Source: Micromonospora parva (GTDB lineage Bacteria; Actinomycetota; Actinomycetes; Mycobacteriales; Micromonosporaceae). From it: a DNA stretch of 13,877 bases. Numbering within the stretch: the stretch's first letter is position 1; each line of letters starts with the position of its first letter. The stretch lies in assembly GCF_000718515.1 (NCBI RefSeq), contig NZ_JNZS01000050.1:1-13877 (forward strand). Reading direction: 5' to 3'. Of the stretch, positions 1 to 6,431 are shown piece by piece. The position numbers and the translations under genes are program-made. The notes beneath the pieces are model-generated. The model worked only from the letters and a program-made list of their open reading frames with translations, did not search any database and had not been told where the DNA came from.

Positions 1-10
1 GGGCCGGGGG

Positions 11-379
11 TTAGTGGTTGGGGGGGATTACTCGGAGGTGGCCTCGGCGGCCGGTCTGGTGGGGGTTCTCCGAGTGGTGCTGGTCCGGCTCCGGGGGGCG
101 GGGGGCCGGGCGGGCGGCTTCGCGGACCGCTTCGGCCAACGCGACCAGGTCGTCAGTGGTGGGCGGCGGCGGCTCGAACTCGCCCTCGTGCCGGACGACG
201 TCCCAGCCCCGCGGGGCGGTGAGGCTGCGGGCGTGCGGCTCACACAGGTCGTACGTGTGTGGCTCGGCGAACGCCGCCAGTGGCCCCACCACCGCTGTCG
301 ACTCGTTGTAGACATAGGTCAATGTGGCGACCGCTTGCCGGGGGCAGCCGTTACGGGAGCAGCGCCGTGGTGACCTCAC
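11..379 (-). CDS. DUF3499 family protein, zinc-ribbon-like
   Basis: A 122-aa protein I recognise as the actinobacterial DUF3499 family (M. tuberculosis Rv3258c type); its function is unknown. The N-terminal half has a putative metal-binding set: C7 and C12 (CSRNGC), then H41, C46 and H49 (CEPH). The C-terminal 50 residues are Pro/Arg/His-rich and look disordered. The start is GTG at 379, with no Shine-Dalgarno sequence. A TACCCT -10-like hexamer lies seven bases upstream, so the transcript may begin at the start codon. It is divergent from the zincin-fold gene, the arrangement seen in mycobacteria. In that genome a phosphomannomutase gene follows this one, which would lie left of this window; that is inference. 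Family assignment is fairly sure, biochemical role unknown. Confidence 0.85.
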   Translation of the reverse strand: MRSPRRCSRNGCPRQAVATLTYVYNESTAVVGPLAAFAEPHTYDLCEPHARSLTAPRGWDVVRHEGEFEPPPPTTDDLVALAEAVREAARPAPRPPEPDQHHSENPHQTGRRGHLRVIPPNH

Positions 380-386
380 GTGCGGC

Positions 387-392
387 AGGGTA
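387..392 (-). promoter_or_regulatory. -10 element of the DUF3499 gene, probably leaderless
   Basis: TACCCT on the minus strand fits TANNNT and ends seven bases before the GTG at 379, which puts the expected transcription start at or next to the start codon. No convincing -35 hexamer is visible. The gene lacks a Shine-Dalgarno sequence, consistent with a leaderless mRNA. Confidence 0.4.
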
Positions 393-497
393 TCTCCATT
401 ACCGGGTCCGGCGCATCGGTTCGCGTTGCGACACGCCCGTCATGGTGATCACAGTCGACCGCCCTGGGCGCGCCGCGCCACAGGATCGGCGCTGCCG

Positions 498-525
498 CTG
501 GCCAGCCCGACACGGGCGCTACCCT
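498..525 (+). promoter_or_regulatory. Promoter of the zincin-fold gene, probably leaderless
   Basis: TACCCT at 520-525 is a TANNNT -10 box with a weak CTGGCC -35 candidate at 498-503 (16-bp spacer). The ATG at 533 is seven bases after the -10 box and has no Shine-Dalgarno sequence, so a transcript starting at the A of the ATG is likely. The same hexamer drives the divergent DUF3499 gene. Confidence 0.4.
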
Positions 526-532
526 TTGCCTC

Positions 533-982
533 ATGACGAGCCCGGAACACCGCCGCCCCGGCTCGGGCCGGCGTGCGCATCGGGACCGGCACGGGCGCGG
601 CCTGCGCGGGCGGCTGGTCCCGGCCACCGTGCCGCTGGCACGGACCAAGGCCGAGGTCTTCGACGACCTGGTTCTGGACACCGTCGAGACGTTGGAGCGT
701 CGGTTCGCCAAGGAGCTGGCGGGTGTTGAGTTCGCGGTCGAGGACGTCCCTCCGGACCTGAACGTCTACGACTCGGATGTGCTGGAGGACGGCGAGGTCC
801 CGCTGGCCCGGCTGCTGCCCGGTCGCCCGGGCCGGCAGGAGATGCCGCCGCGGATCGTGCTGTACCGACGGCCCCTGGAGTTCCGGGCGATGGACCGCGA
901 GGACCTCGCCGATCTCGTCCATGACGTGATCATCGAACAGGTGGCGAACCTGCTCGGGGTGGACCCGGACGAGCTCGCCTGA
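533..982 (+). CDS. Metallopeptidase-family (zincin-fold) protein with degenerate HExxH
   Basis: A 149-aa protein of the bacterial zincin-like family (PF06262 type; Rv3259 is the mycobacterial counterpart). The N-terminus is a basic Arg/His/Gly-rich stretch (residues 6-28). The conserved fold runs from about residue 38 (EVFDDLVLDTVETLERRF) to the C-terminus. In canonical members the helix before the final GI.D segment reads HEIAHHFGI. Here the ungapped equivalent is EQVANLLGV, with E135, Q136 and N139 in place of the two His and the Glu of HExxH. Zinc-dependent catalysis by that motif is therefore unlikely. As I recall, Streptomyces members have EQVAE at this site, so the change looks lineage-wide and not a local mutation. 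It may serve a structural or binding role. It is divergent from the DUF3499 gene and convergent with whiB. Confidence 0.85.
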   Translation: MTSPEHRRPGSGRRAHRDRHGRGLRGRLVPATVPLARTKAEVFDDLVLDTVETLERRFAKELAGVEFAVEDVPPDLNVYDSDVLEDGEVPLARLLPGRPGRQEMPPRIVLYRRPLEFRAMDREDLADLVHDVIIEQVANLLGVDPDELA

Positions 983-983
983 G

Positions 984-1006
984 CCGACCTCCGAGCGGAG
1001 AGTCGG
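984..1006 (+). terminator. Hairpin after the zincin-fold gene
   Basis: One base after the TGA at 980-982, CCGACCTCC pairs with GGAGAGTCGG around a GAGC tetraloop, with a single bulged A at 1001. There is no T-run, as is common in high-GC actinobacteria. It sits in the convergent gap to whiB and is a likely terminator for the plus-strand gene. Confidence 0.5.
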
Positions 1007-1052
1007 GCGGCCCCCACCGCCTCGACCCCACACCGCCCCGACCTGAGACCGG

Positions 1053-1310
1053 TCAGGCGGCCCGCCGCTTCAACTTGCGCCGCTCCCGCTCGGAGAGCCC
1101 ACCCCAGATTCCGAACCGCTCGTCGTGACCCAGAGCGTATTCAAGGCACTCGGTCTTGACCTCGCAACGCGAACAGATCCGCTTCGCCTCGCGGGTCGAG
1201 CCGCCCTTCTCGGGAAAGAACGCCTCGGGGTCGGTCTGCGAGCACAACGCCCGCTCCTGCCACTCCGGCGCGTTTCCGAGCAGGTCGGCCACCTCAAGCT
1301 GGCCGTCCAT
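1053..1310 (-). CDS. whiB: WhiB-family Fe-S transcriptional regulator (WhiB/WhmD/WhiB2 type)
   Basis: An 85-aa regulator. Four cysteines, C23, C46, C49 and C55 (C-x22-C-x2-C-x5-C), would hold a redox-sensitive [4Fe-4S] cluster. G67-I-W-G-G71 is the conserved turn that contacts the primary sigma factor, and the basic tail RERRKLKRRAA binds DNA. Sequence and neighbours place it in the WhiB/WhmD/WhiB2 clade, which controls septation: sporulation septa in Streptomyces, and an essential division role in mycobacteria. ATG at 1310 is chosen over the TTG directly upstream because AAGGAGG lies six bases before it. The leader is probably about 108 nt from a promoter at 1425-1454, where a perfect palindrome covers the -10 box. 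It converges with the zincin-fold gene. Confidence 0.95.
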   Translation of the reverse strand: MDGQLEVADLLGNAPEWQERALCSQTDPEAFFPEKGGSTREAKRICSRCEVKTECLEYALGHDERFGIWGGLSERERRKLKRRAA

Positions 1311-1424
1311 CAAATGCCTCCTTGTCGCGCACCGGCGTCATCGCCGCTGCAACCCCCCACGCGAAAGGCGTGCTTGTCCGTCCGGTCCCGTTTTGTTGCG
1401 TTCCGTGCGAACAACCCCATTCAA

Positions 1425-1454
1425 ATTACACGCGTGTAATGCGTGCGCCGTCAA
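1425..1454 (-). promoter_or_regulatory. whiB promoter with palindromic operator
   Basis: On the minus strand TTGACG (1454-1449) and TGTAAT (1430-1425) form a -35/-10 pair with an 18-bp spacer. The -10 box is one end of a perfect 16-bp palindrome, ATTACACGCGTGTAAT, at 1425-1440. A dimer bound there would block RNA polymerase. The half-sites resemble those of BldD (TnACnC...GnGTnA), a known whiB repressor in Streptomyces, but the centre is two bases instead of the usual one, so the regulator cannot be named with certainty. Confidence 0.6.
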
Positions 1455-1715
1455 GCCAAACTTGATAATGGAGTCGCCCTCCCGACACCCTCGGCCGACC
1501 CACTCGGGCCGTCCAGCCTCGCAACCTGCCCTATCGATTCAGACCCCGGCCGAGTAACGCCCTCTCCGGCGAGTTGCCCGACTTTTCTCCCGTGGCGCTT
1601 CCCCGACGAGTCGCCGCCCGGACGGCACCGGAGACCTCCAACGCTAAGCTGATCTTGGTGGGAGACAGGTTAACGCGACGCGGCACAGACTGCCTGTCGA
1701 GCCGCAGACAGCACT

Positions 1716-1746
1716 CGCGCCCCGTCCATGATGTGGACGGGGCGCG
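1716..1746 (-). terminator. 13-bp perfect hairpin, terminator of the 109-aa gene
   Basis: CGCGCCCCGTCCA (1716-1728) pairs perfectly with TGGACGGGGCGCG (1734-1746) around the loop TGATG. It begins 23 bases beyond the TCA/TGA stop at 1770. There is no T-run, but stem strength and position make it a good intrinsic terminator, and it may act on both strands. Confidence 0.7.
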
Positions 1747-1769
1747 GCGGTAGAACCGATTCGTCGAGA

Positions 1770-2099
1770 TCAGTCAGTTGCACCAAAACCGCTGCTCGGC
1801 CAGGCGAATTCAGCTATCTCTCCACCATGGACAGAAATCGTGCCGGCGGACGTACGGTCGTCCCACCAGACGGTATAGATCCCGCTCGGCAGACCGGGAT
1901 AGACCGCACTGTGGAACGAGCCGTCCCGCACCTTGCGCTCGCGCACCGCCGAGTGGACCCGCCGGTCGTCGTCGCGACTGATCTCGATCTCCCGCCCCCG
2001 CAGATCCCGACCCGTGTAGATGATCAGGGCACCGGTGTCGCCGCCCATATCCAGGACGACACTCCCGGTCTCCGACGGCCCGTACGCGTGCTCGTGCAT
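1770..2099 (-). CDS. Small conserved actinobacterial hypothetical protein
   Basis: A 109-aa protein that begins MHEHAYGP and continues with alternating short beta-strand segments (SVVLDMGGDTGALIIYT, REIEISRD, GIYTVWW, AGTISVHGGEIAEFAW). I recall similar small Streptomyces and Micromonospora proteins that are sometimes labelled phospholipase without good grounds; I assign no function. It has no signal peptide, membrane segment or cysteine, so a soluble beta-rich fold is likely. Its many His and Asp residues near the N-terminus (H2, H4, D17, D21) could bind metal, which is speculation. The start ATG at 2099 has a G-rich AGGGGG about seven bases upstream. A 31-codon ORF ends 19 bases before it, so the two are probably one transcription unit ending at the hairpin 1716-1746. 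Confidence 0.75.
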   Translation of the reverse strand: MHEHAYGPSETGSVVLDMGGDTGALIIYTGRDLRGREIEISRDDDRRVHSAVRERKVRDGSFHSAVYPGLPSGIYTVWWDDRTSAGTISVHGGEIAEFAWPSSGFGATD

Positions 2100-2118
2100 C
2101 CGCCCGCCCCCTGCGCGG

Positions 2119-2214
2119 TCAGGACGCCGCCGACGGGTTGTTGAACCAGTCGGCGGTCAACGTCTGCCGGCGGGTCAGTCGCGGCCACTCCCGCTTCCGC
2201 TGATCACTGGTCAT
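2119..2214 (-). CDS. Putative 31-aa microprotein
   Basis: This ORF, too short for standard gene calling, starts at ATG 2214 and stops at TGA 2121-2119. GGAGAGG lies six bases before the ATG, one of the best Shine-Dalgarno sequences in the window. By my count about 27 of the 30 sense codons after the start end in G or C, matching real genes here. The peptide is basic at the N-terminal half (MTSDQRKREWPRLTRRQ) and ends TADWFNNPSAAS, with two Trp. No membrane segment is present. It precedes the 109-aa gene by 19 bases and may be a partner or a translated leader. I recognise no family. Upstream, GGCGCG/CGCGCC (2233-2246) forms a small hairpin in the leader. Confidence 0.6.
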   Translation of the reverse strand: MTSDQRKREWPRLTRRQTLTADWFNNPSAAS

Positions 2215-2304
2215 GGGCAACCTCTCCGGCGTGGCGCGAACGCGCCCGCGGAGACGGACGGGTCCGACGCCGCCTCGCGACACCGCCGGGCCCCTGAGGG
2301 GACA

Positions 2305-2336
2305 CCGGTGGCGGTCCTCGCCGTGACCGCCACCGG
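2305..2336 (-). terminator. 12-bp perfect hairpin, terminator of fbiC
   Basis: CCGGTGGCGGTC (2305-2316) and GACCGCCACCGG (2325-2336) pair without mismatch around an 8-base loop. The hairpin lies 39 bases past the fbiC stop codon. It separates fbiC from the microprotein gene, which is transcribed in the same direction and so needs its own promoter. Confidence 0.65.
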
Positions 2337-2375
2337 CACCGCGTGGTACGGCCGGCGGCGGGGAAAGGTTCGACG

Positions 2376-4919
2376 TCAGGGCCGGGCGTGACCGTACGCG
2401 GTCGACCGCTTGCGCGCCGGGCGACCGGCGGCCTTCGCGATGGCCCGCAACTGCTCCTCGGTACGCGCCGACCCGTTGTCGGAGCCGGCCATCCGGGAGA
2501 TCGTCTCCTCCATCAGCGTGCCGCCGAGGTCGTTGCAGCCACCCTGGAGCATCGCGACAGTGCCCTCGTCACCCAGCTTCACCCAGGAGCACTGGATGTT
2601 GTCGATCCGGCCGTGCAGCAGCAACCGGGACATGGCGTGCACCACCCGGTTCTCCCGCCAGGTCGGCCCCGGTCGGGCGATACCCGCCAGATAGATCGGA
2701 GCATTGGTGTGCACGAACGGCAGCGCCACGAACTCGGTGAACCCGCCGGTACGGTCCTGCACCCCGGCCAGCACCCGGAAGTGCGCCAGCCACTGCCCGG
2801 GGTGGTCGACGTGGCCGTACATCATCGTGGAGCTGGACCGGATGCCCAGCTCGTGTGCGGTGCTCACCACCTCGACCCAGGCGGCGGCCGGGAGTTTGCC
2901 CTTGGTGAGCACCCAGCGCACGTCGTCGTCGAGGATCTCGGCGGCGGTGCCGGGGATGGTGTCCAGCCCGGCCTCGCGGAGCTGGAGCAGCCACTCGCGA
3001 ACCGGCACGCCGGCCTTCGCGGCGGCGGTGACGATCTCCATCGGGGAGAACGCGTGCACGTGCATCTCCGGCACCCGGGCCTTGATGGCGCGCACGATGT
3101 CGGCGTACCCGGTCACCGGCATCTTCGGGTCGATGCCGCCCTGCAGGCACACCTCGCTGGCACCGGCCGCCCACGCCTGCTCGGCCCGGTCCGCGACCTG
3201 CTCGACGGAGAGCCGGTACGCGTCGGCGTCCCGCTCGCGCTGGGCGAAGGCGCAGAAGCGGCAGCCCACGTAGCAGACGTTGCTGAAGTTGATGTTGCGG
3301 TTGACCACGTAGGTCACGTCGTCGCCGACCGCGTCGCGGCGCACGTCGTCGGCGAGGCGGCACAACTCGTCGAGCGCTGGCCCGTCCGCCGCGAACAACG
3401 CCAGCGCCGCGTCGGTGTTGGCGGGTTCGAGCAGCGCCGCCGGGTCGTCAACCGCGAGCCGGAGCCCCGCCGCCAGGTCACGGTCCGCACCACCGCCGGC
3501 CGCCACCGGGGGTACGCCCGCCCGACGCGCCGCCGCCTCCGGGGTGACCTTGTCGGCCACCTCGGCCCAGTCGCCGTAGACGCTGTCGAAGTCACCCCGC
3601 CGGTCATCGGTGCGGCCCGTGGTGTCGATGGTGGCGTGCAGGTCGGTCCGGCCGCCGAACGTCTCCTCCGGCTCCTGCCAGGGCCGGCCCTGCGGCATCG
3701 CCGACTCGACGGCCATGCCGGTGGCCGGGTCGGCCAGCGCGCTCACGTGCGGCAGCAGGCGCGGGTCGAGCCACGGGTCGCCCGCGCGCACGTACTCGGG
3801 GTAGATGGTCAACCGCTCCCGCAACGTGAACCCGGCCAGCTCGCTGTGCCGGGCCAACTCCTCGATCTGCGGCCACGGACGCTCCGGGTTGACGTGGTCC
3901 GGGGTGAGCGGCGAGACGCCGCCCCAGTCGTCGATGCCGGCACGCAGCAGCAGGTCGTACTCGCCGGCGATGAGGTTCGGCGGGGCCTGGATGCGGGCCT
4001 TCGGGCCGAGCAGCAACCGCGCCACCGCCACCGTGGCGGCCAGATCGTGCAGCTCCGCGTCGGGCATGCCACGCATCGCCGTGTCCGGCTTGGCGCGGAA
4101 GTTCTGCACGATCACCTCCTGGAGGTGGCCGTACTCCCGGTGGGCGCGACGGATCGCGAAGAGCGCGTCCACCCGCTCCGCCGGGGTCTCCCCGATGCCG
4201 ATCAGGATGCCGGTGGTGAACGGCACCCCCACCCGGCCGGCGTCCTCGAGCACCCGCAACCGGACCGCCGGTTCCTTGTCCGGTGAGCCGAAGTGCGGAC
4301 CACCCGGCTCGGACCAGAGCCGGGTCGCCGTCGTCTCCAACATCATGCCCATGCTCGGCGCGACCGGCTTGAGCCGCTGCAACTCCGACCAGGACAGCAC
4401 CCCCGGGTTGAGGTGCGGCAGCAGGCCGGTTTCCTCCAGCACCGCCACAGCGCAGGCGCGCAGATAGTCCAGGGTCGAGTCGTAACCGCGTTCGTCCAAC
4501 CAGGTCCGGGCCGCCGGCCACCGTTCCTCCGGCCGGTCACCCAGGGTGAACAGCGCCTCCTTGCAGCCCTGCTCGGCACCGGCCCGGGCGATGGCCAGCA
4601 CCTCGTCCCGGTCCAGGAACGGCGCCGGCAAGCGGTGCGGCACCGTCGCGAACGTGCAGTAGTGGCAGCGGTCCCGGCACAGCCGGGTCAGCGGAATGAA
4701 GACCTTTTTGGAGTACGTGACCACACCCGGCCGCCCGGCGTCGCGCAGCCCGGCGTCGCGGATCCCACCGGCCAACCGGAGCAGCTCGTCGAGCGCGGCA
4801 CCACGGGCGGACAGCAGCGCGGTCGCCTCGTCGACGTCCAGCGCCCGCCCGTTCGCGGCCCGGCCCAGGGCCCGCCGAACGCTCGCATCGCTGGGAACGG
4901 ACTGGGTGCGATCAACCAT
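2376..4919 (-). CDS. fbiC: FO synthase, fused CofG-CofH radical SAM enzyme
   Basis: An 847-aa two-domain radical SAM protein that makes FO (7,8-didemethyl-8-hydroxy-5-deazariboflavin), the chromophore of coenzyme F420, from 5-amino-6-ribitylamino-uracil and tyrosine. The CofG half (about residues 65-400) has the cluster motif C81-RDR-C85-HY-C88. The CofH half (about 500-847) has C549-YVG-C553-RF-C556. Both are CxxxCxxC, so each half should bind one [4Fe-4S] cluster. Length matches mycobacterial FbiC (856 aa). The linker (about 410-500) is Ala/Arg/Gly-rich. The start is ATG 4919; only a weak AGGGTGAG is upstream, and the -10 box TAGGGT ends six bases before the ATG, suggesting a leaderless mRNA. 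In M. tuberculosis fbiC is far from fbiAB; here they are neighbours. Confidence 0.97.
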   Translation of the reverse strand: MVDRTQSVPSDASVRRALGRAANGRALDVDEATALLSARGAALDELLRLAGGIRDAGLRDAGRPGVVTYSKKVFIPLTRLCRDRCHYCTFATVPHRLPAPFLDRDEVLAIARAGAEQGCKEALFTLGDRPEERWPAARTWLDERGYDSTLDYLRACAVAVLEETGLLPHLNPGVLSWSELQRLKPVAPSMGMMLETTATRLWSEPGGPHFGSPDKEPAVRLRVLEDAGRVGVPFTTGILIGIGETPAERVDALFAIRRAHREYGHLQEVIVQNFRAKPDTAMRGMPDAELHDLAATVAVARLLLGPKARIQAPPNLIAGEYDLLLRAGIDDWGGVSPLTPDHVNPERPWPQIEELARHSELAGFTLRERLTIYPEYVRAGDPWLDPRLLPHVSALADPATGMAVESAMPQGRPWQEPEETFGGRTDLHATIDTTGRTDDRRGDFDSVYGDWAEVADKVTPEAAARRAGVPPVAAGGGADRDLAAGLRLAVDDPAALLEPANTDAALALFAADGPALDELCRLADDVRRDAVGDDVTYVVNRNINFSNVCYVGCRFCAFAQRERDADAYRLSVEQVADRAEQAWAAGASEVCLQGGIDPKMPVTGYADIVRAIKARVPEMHVHAFSPMEIVTAAAKAGVPVREWLLQLREAGLDTIPGTAAEILDDDVRWVLTKGKLPAAAWVEVVSTAHELGIRSSSTMMYGHVDHPGQWLAHFRVLAGVQDRTGGFTEFVALPFVHTNAPIYLAGIARPGPTWRENRVVHAMSRLLLHGRIDNIQCSWVKLGDEGTVAMLQGGCNDLGGTLMEETISRMAGSDNGSARTEEQLRAIAKAAGRPARKRSTAYGHARP

Positions 4920-4925
4920 CCACTC

Positions 4926-4953
4926 ACCCTATGCGCAGCGCTGCGCCACCCAA
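4926..4953 (-). promoter_or_regulatory. fbiC promoter with palindrome filling the spacer
   Basis: On the minus strand, TTGGGT (4953-4948) and TAGGGT (4931-4926) are 16 bases apart. The spacer contains the perfect 14-bp palindrome GCGCAGCGCTGCGC (4933-4946), which leaves only one spacer base on each side. The ATG at 4919 follows the -10 box by six bases. A dimeric regulator bound to the palindrome would compete directly with RNA polymerase, or change spacer geometry as MerR-type activators do. Confidence 0.55.
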
Positions 4954-5130
4954 CCAGTCCCGGCCCGCACCGTGGGAAACGGCACTGGACGATCATGGCA
5001 CGCCTGCCGCGACCGGAGGTCGCTGAACGCGCTGGCGGCCGTCCGTCAACCACCCGACCTCGTCGATCAGGGCGGTCACCGCACCCGGCGGTCACCGCAC
5101 CCCAGGCCGCTTCGCTTCCCACAGCTGGCA

Positions 5131-5175
5131 ATCTTGGACAGTTTCCGTCAGCTCGGAACGGAAAGTGTCCAAGAT
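5131..5175. repeat. Intergenic inverted repeat, copy 1
   Basis: ATCTTGGACAGTTTCCGT (5131-5148) and ACGGAAAGTGTCCAAGAT (5158-5175) are complementary over 18 positions except one G-G mismatch, with a 9-base loop. A related inverted repeat occurs at 13784-13852 with the same outer sequence (ATCTTG/CAAGAT), the same AGTTTC/GAAAGT block and the same mismatch. It could be a palindromic repeat family, a structured RNA, or a secondary terminator of the membrane-protein gene. Confidence 0.75.
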
Positions 5176-5233
5176 CTACGTTGCCTGCCCGCTCCCCCGC
5201 CCCGCGCGGCCCCGGTCGGCCGAGCGGGGCCGC

Positions 5234-5281
5234 GCGGTCGGGCGGTCGGGCGGTCGGACGGGCGGGCGGTCGGACGGGCGC
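5234..5281. repeat. Array of six 8-bp units
   Basis: Units GCGGTCGG (5234, 5242, 5250 and 5266) alternate with ACGGGCGG/ACGGGCGC (5258 and 5274). This is a short tandem array in non-coding DNA between the inverted repeat and the hairpin downstream of the membrane-protein gene. It probably arose by replication slippage. Confidence 0.6.
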
Positions 5282-5295
5282 GATACCGAAGGTCG

Positions 5296-5327
5296 ACGGG
5301 GCGGAGATGACTGACCGCGAGCCCCGT
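5296..5327 (-). terminator. Hairpin after the membrane-protein gene
   Basis: ACGGGGC (5296-5302) pairs with GCCCCGT (5321-5327) across an 18-base loop, 34 bases downstream of the stop codon at 5362. The loop is large, so it is a moderate terminator candidate. Confidence 0.35.
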
Positions 5328-5361
5328 TACCAACCGTCCGAGGGCTGCTGGTCGGGTGAAG

Positions 5362-6333
5362 TCAGCGGGGTTGATCCGGGTGGTCGTTGGGCTTGATGTG
5401 CTGCGTGCGGTCGGTGTCCGGGTCGGCGGGGTGGGAAATGACCTCGGTAGGGTCGGCCGACTTGCGCGGGATGGCCTGCGTGGGGTCGGCGGACTGGCGC
5501 GGGATGGCCTGCGTGGGGTCGGCCGACGGCGGCTGCCCGAACGGGGGCGCGGCCGGGGACGGCGACTGCGGGGCCGGGCTGGCCGGCGGCGCTGACTGCG
5601 GCGCGGCCGGGAACGGCGGTGCCGACTGCGGGTGCTGCGGGGCCGGGAACGGCGGCGACGGCTGGCCGAACGGGCCGGCCTGCGGGTAACCGGCCGACTG
5701 ACCGGCCTGCGGGTAACCACCCGACTGACCGGGAGCGGGCCAACCGCCCTGCGGCTGGCCACCGGGCTGACCGGGAGCCGGCCACCCGCCCTGCTGCTGC
5801 GGCCAGCCCGGCTGCGGCTGGCCGTAGACGCCCGGCTGCGGCTTGGGTCGCGGCACGTAGTAGTGGGCGCGCCAGATCGTGTAGACCACCCAGGCGGCGA
5901 TCGCGAAGATCACCATCCAGGCGAACCGGGTGAGCACACCGAGCAGCGCGTCGAGCACCTCGGCCTCGGCCAGCCGACCCACCGTCCAGATCAGCATGGT
6001 CAGCGTGCCGAACAGGGCGCTGACCGCGTACTCGATCAGGGCTGCCTGGGTGATCAGCTTCGCCTTCGCCAGCACCGGCGAGATGTGCGTGGCCAGCAGC
6101 ACCGCCAGCACTGGCAGAGCCACCCCCTCCACCCCGAGGAACGCGTAGAAGGCGCTGCCCGCCCGGTCGGTGAAGGAGCTGTAGTCGTTCGGGGCGACCA
6201 GCCGGAGCAGGCCCACGAAGAGGAACACGGCGTTGGCGCCGAGCAGCGCGAGCGCGGCGAGCTCACGCAGTGGCTTGGTCAGCTGACGGGCCTGTGTCGC
6301 GTCAGCGGACGCGGGCTCGGTGGGGCTGGTCAC
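5362..6333 (-). CDS. Four-helix membrane protein with Pro/Gln-rich, T-Q-x-I repeat tail
   Basis: A 323-aa protein of unknown function. Four hydrophobic segments lie at about residues 25-46, 61-83, 93-118 and 135-154. A 170-residue tail, likely cytosolic given the RAHYY basic flank, follows. It has Gly-Trp-Pro/Gln repeats (GGWPAPGQ at 182 and 196, then GYPQAG units), then three 11-residue repeats SADPTQAIPRQ, SADPTQAIPRK and SADPTEVISHP (270-302), then DRTQHI at 308-313. Thr274, Thr285, Thr296 and Thr310 each sit in an acidic-x-T-[QE]-x-I context, like actinobacterial Ser/Thr-kinase and FHA-binding sites. GTG 6333 is chosen over GTG 6369 because GGGGGAG lies a few bases upstream and the divergent promoter (TAGGCT at 6378-6373) would start transcription after 6369. 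It is divergent from fbiA. Confidence 0.8.
   Translation of the reverse strand: MTSPTEPASADATQARQLTKPLRELAALALLGANAVFLFVGLLRLVAPNDYSSFTDRAGSAFYAFLGVEGVALPVLAVLLATHISPVLAKAKLITQAALIEYAVSALFGTLTMLIWTVGRLAEAEVLDALLGVLTRFAWMVIFAIAAWVVYTIWRAHYYVPRPKPQPGVYGQPQPGWPQQQGGWPAPGQPGGQPQGGWPAPGQSGGYPQAGQSAGYPQAGPFGQPSPPFPAPQHPQSAPPFPAAPQSAPPASPAPQSPSPAAPPFGQPPSADPTQAIPRQSADPTQAIPRKSADPTEVISHPADPDTDRTQHIKPNDHPDQPR
5428..5526 (-). repeat. Three 33-bp in-frame tandem repeats
   Basis: Units at 5526-5494, 5493-5461 and 5460-5428 encode the SADPTQAIPR repeats of the membrane-protein tail. The first two differ at only a few bases, so the duplication is recent. The third has diverged to SADPTEVISHP but keeps the T-x-x-I core. 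Confidence 0.8.
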
Positions 6334-6372
6334 GAGCTCCCCCTCGGGGCAGGAACGGACAGGGCGCACGTG

Positions 6373-6382
6373 AGCCTAGTCT
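6373..6382. promoter_or_regulatory. Overlapping divergent -10 boxes for fbiA and the membrane-protein gene
   Basis: TAGTCT at 6377-6382 (+) could be the fbiA -10 box, giving a leader of about 43 nt. TAGGCT at 6378-6373 (-) could serve the membrane-protein gene, giving a leader of about 33 nt that contains its Shine-Dalgarno sequence. The two share CTAG-like bases, so the transcripts would compete. Clear -35 boxes are not seen. Confidence 0.35.
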
Positions 6383-6431
6383 CGCGGGCCACCGACGGAT
6401 CGCAGGCGTCACGTGCGCGAGGATGGTCGAC

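Larger units (their letters stand above)
1311..1769. other. 459-base intergenic region upstream of whiB
   Basis: It holds the whiB leader (1311-about 1418), the promoter and palindrome at 1425-1454, and the hairpin at 1716-1746 belonging to the neighbouring gene. TCAAG/CTTGA, a short 5-bp inverted repeat, lies at 1451-1464. Between 1645 and 1715, TAAGCT (1645-1650) and mutually exclusive pairings GACAGG/CCTGTC (1664-1669 with 1693-1698) or CTGTC/GACAG (1694-1698 with 1707-1711) are visible. No RNA family was recognised. I see no convincing gene; a 29-codon GTG frame at 1628-1539 (-) was rejected. Confidence 0.5.
4920..5361. other. 442-base intergenic region between the membrane-protein gene and fbiC
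   Basis: It holds, from left to right: the fbiC promoter (4926-4953), a 16-bp direct repeat GGCGGTCACCGCACCC at 5071-5086 and 5087-5102, a long inverted repeat (5131-5175), an array of 8-bp units (5234-5281) and a hairpin (5296-5327) just beyond the membrane-protein stop codon. No credible gene is seen on either strand. Confidence 0.6.

Noticed and set aside
1539..1628. 29-codon GTG frame on the minus strand with GGAGG six bases upstream
   Set aside because: Third-position G or C is only about 70% against about 90% in real genes here, the peptide is Arg-rich without other features, and it lies in the distal whiB upstream region. The Shine-Dalgarno match alone is not enough.
2343..4286. Long open frame on the plus strand opposite fbiC
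   Set aside because: It is a shadow of fbiC caused by high GC. Its product is His/Arg/Gly-rich without any family pattern, while the minus strand gives a complete FbiC with both radical SAM motifs.
5131..5175. Inverted repeat as an insertion-sequence end
   Set aside because: There is no transposase, target-site duplication or internal coding sequence, and both arms lie within 45 bases. A palindromic repeat fits better.
5148..5762. Arg/Pro-rich frames overlapping the membrane-protein tail
   Set aside because: They are other-frame shadows of the Pro/Gln/Gly repeat region. The SADPTQAIPR repeats and four membrane segments occur only in the chosen frame.
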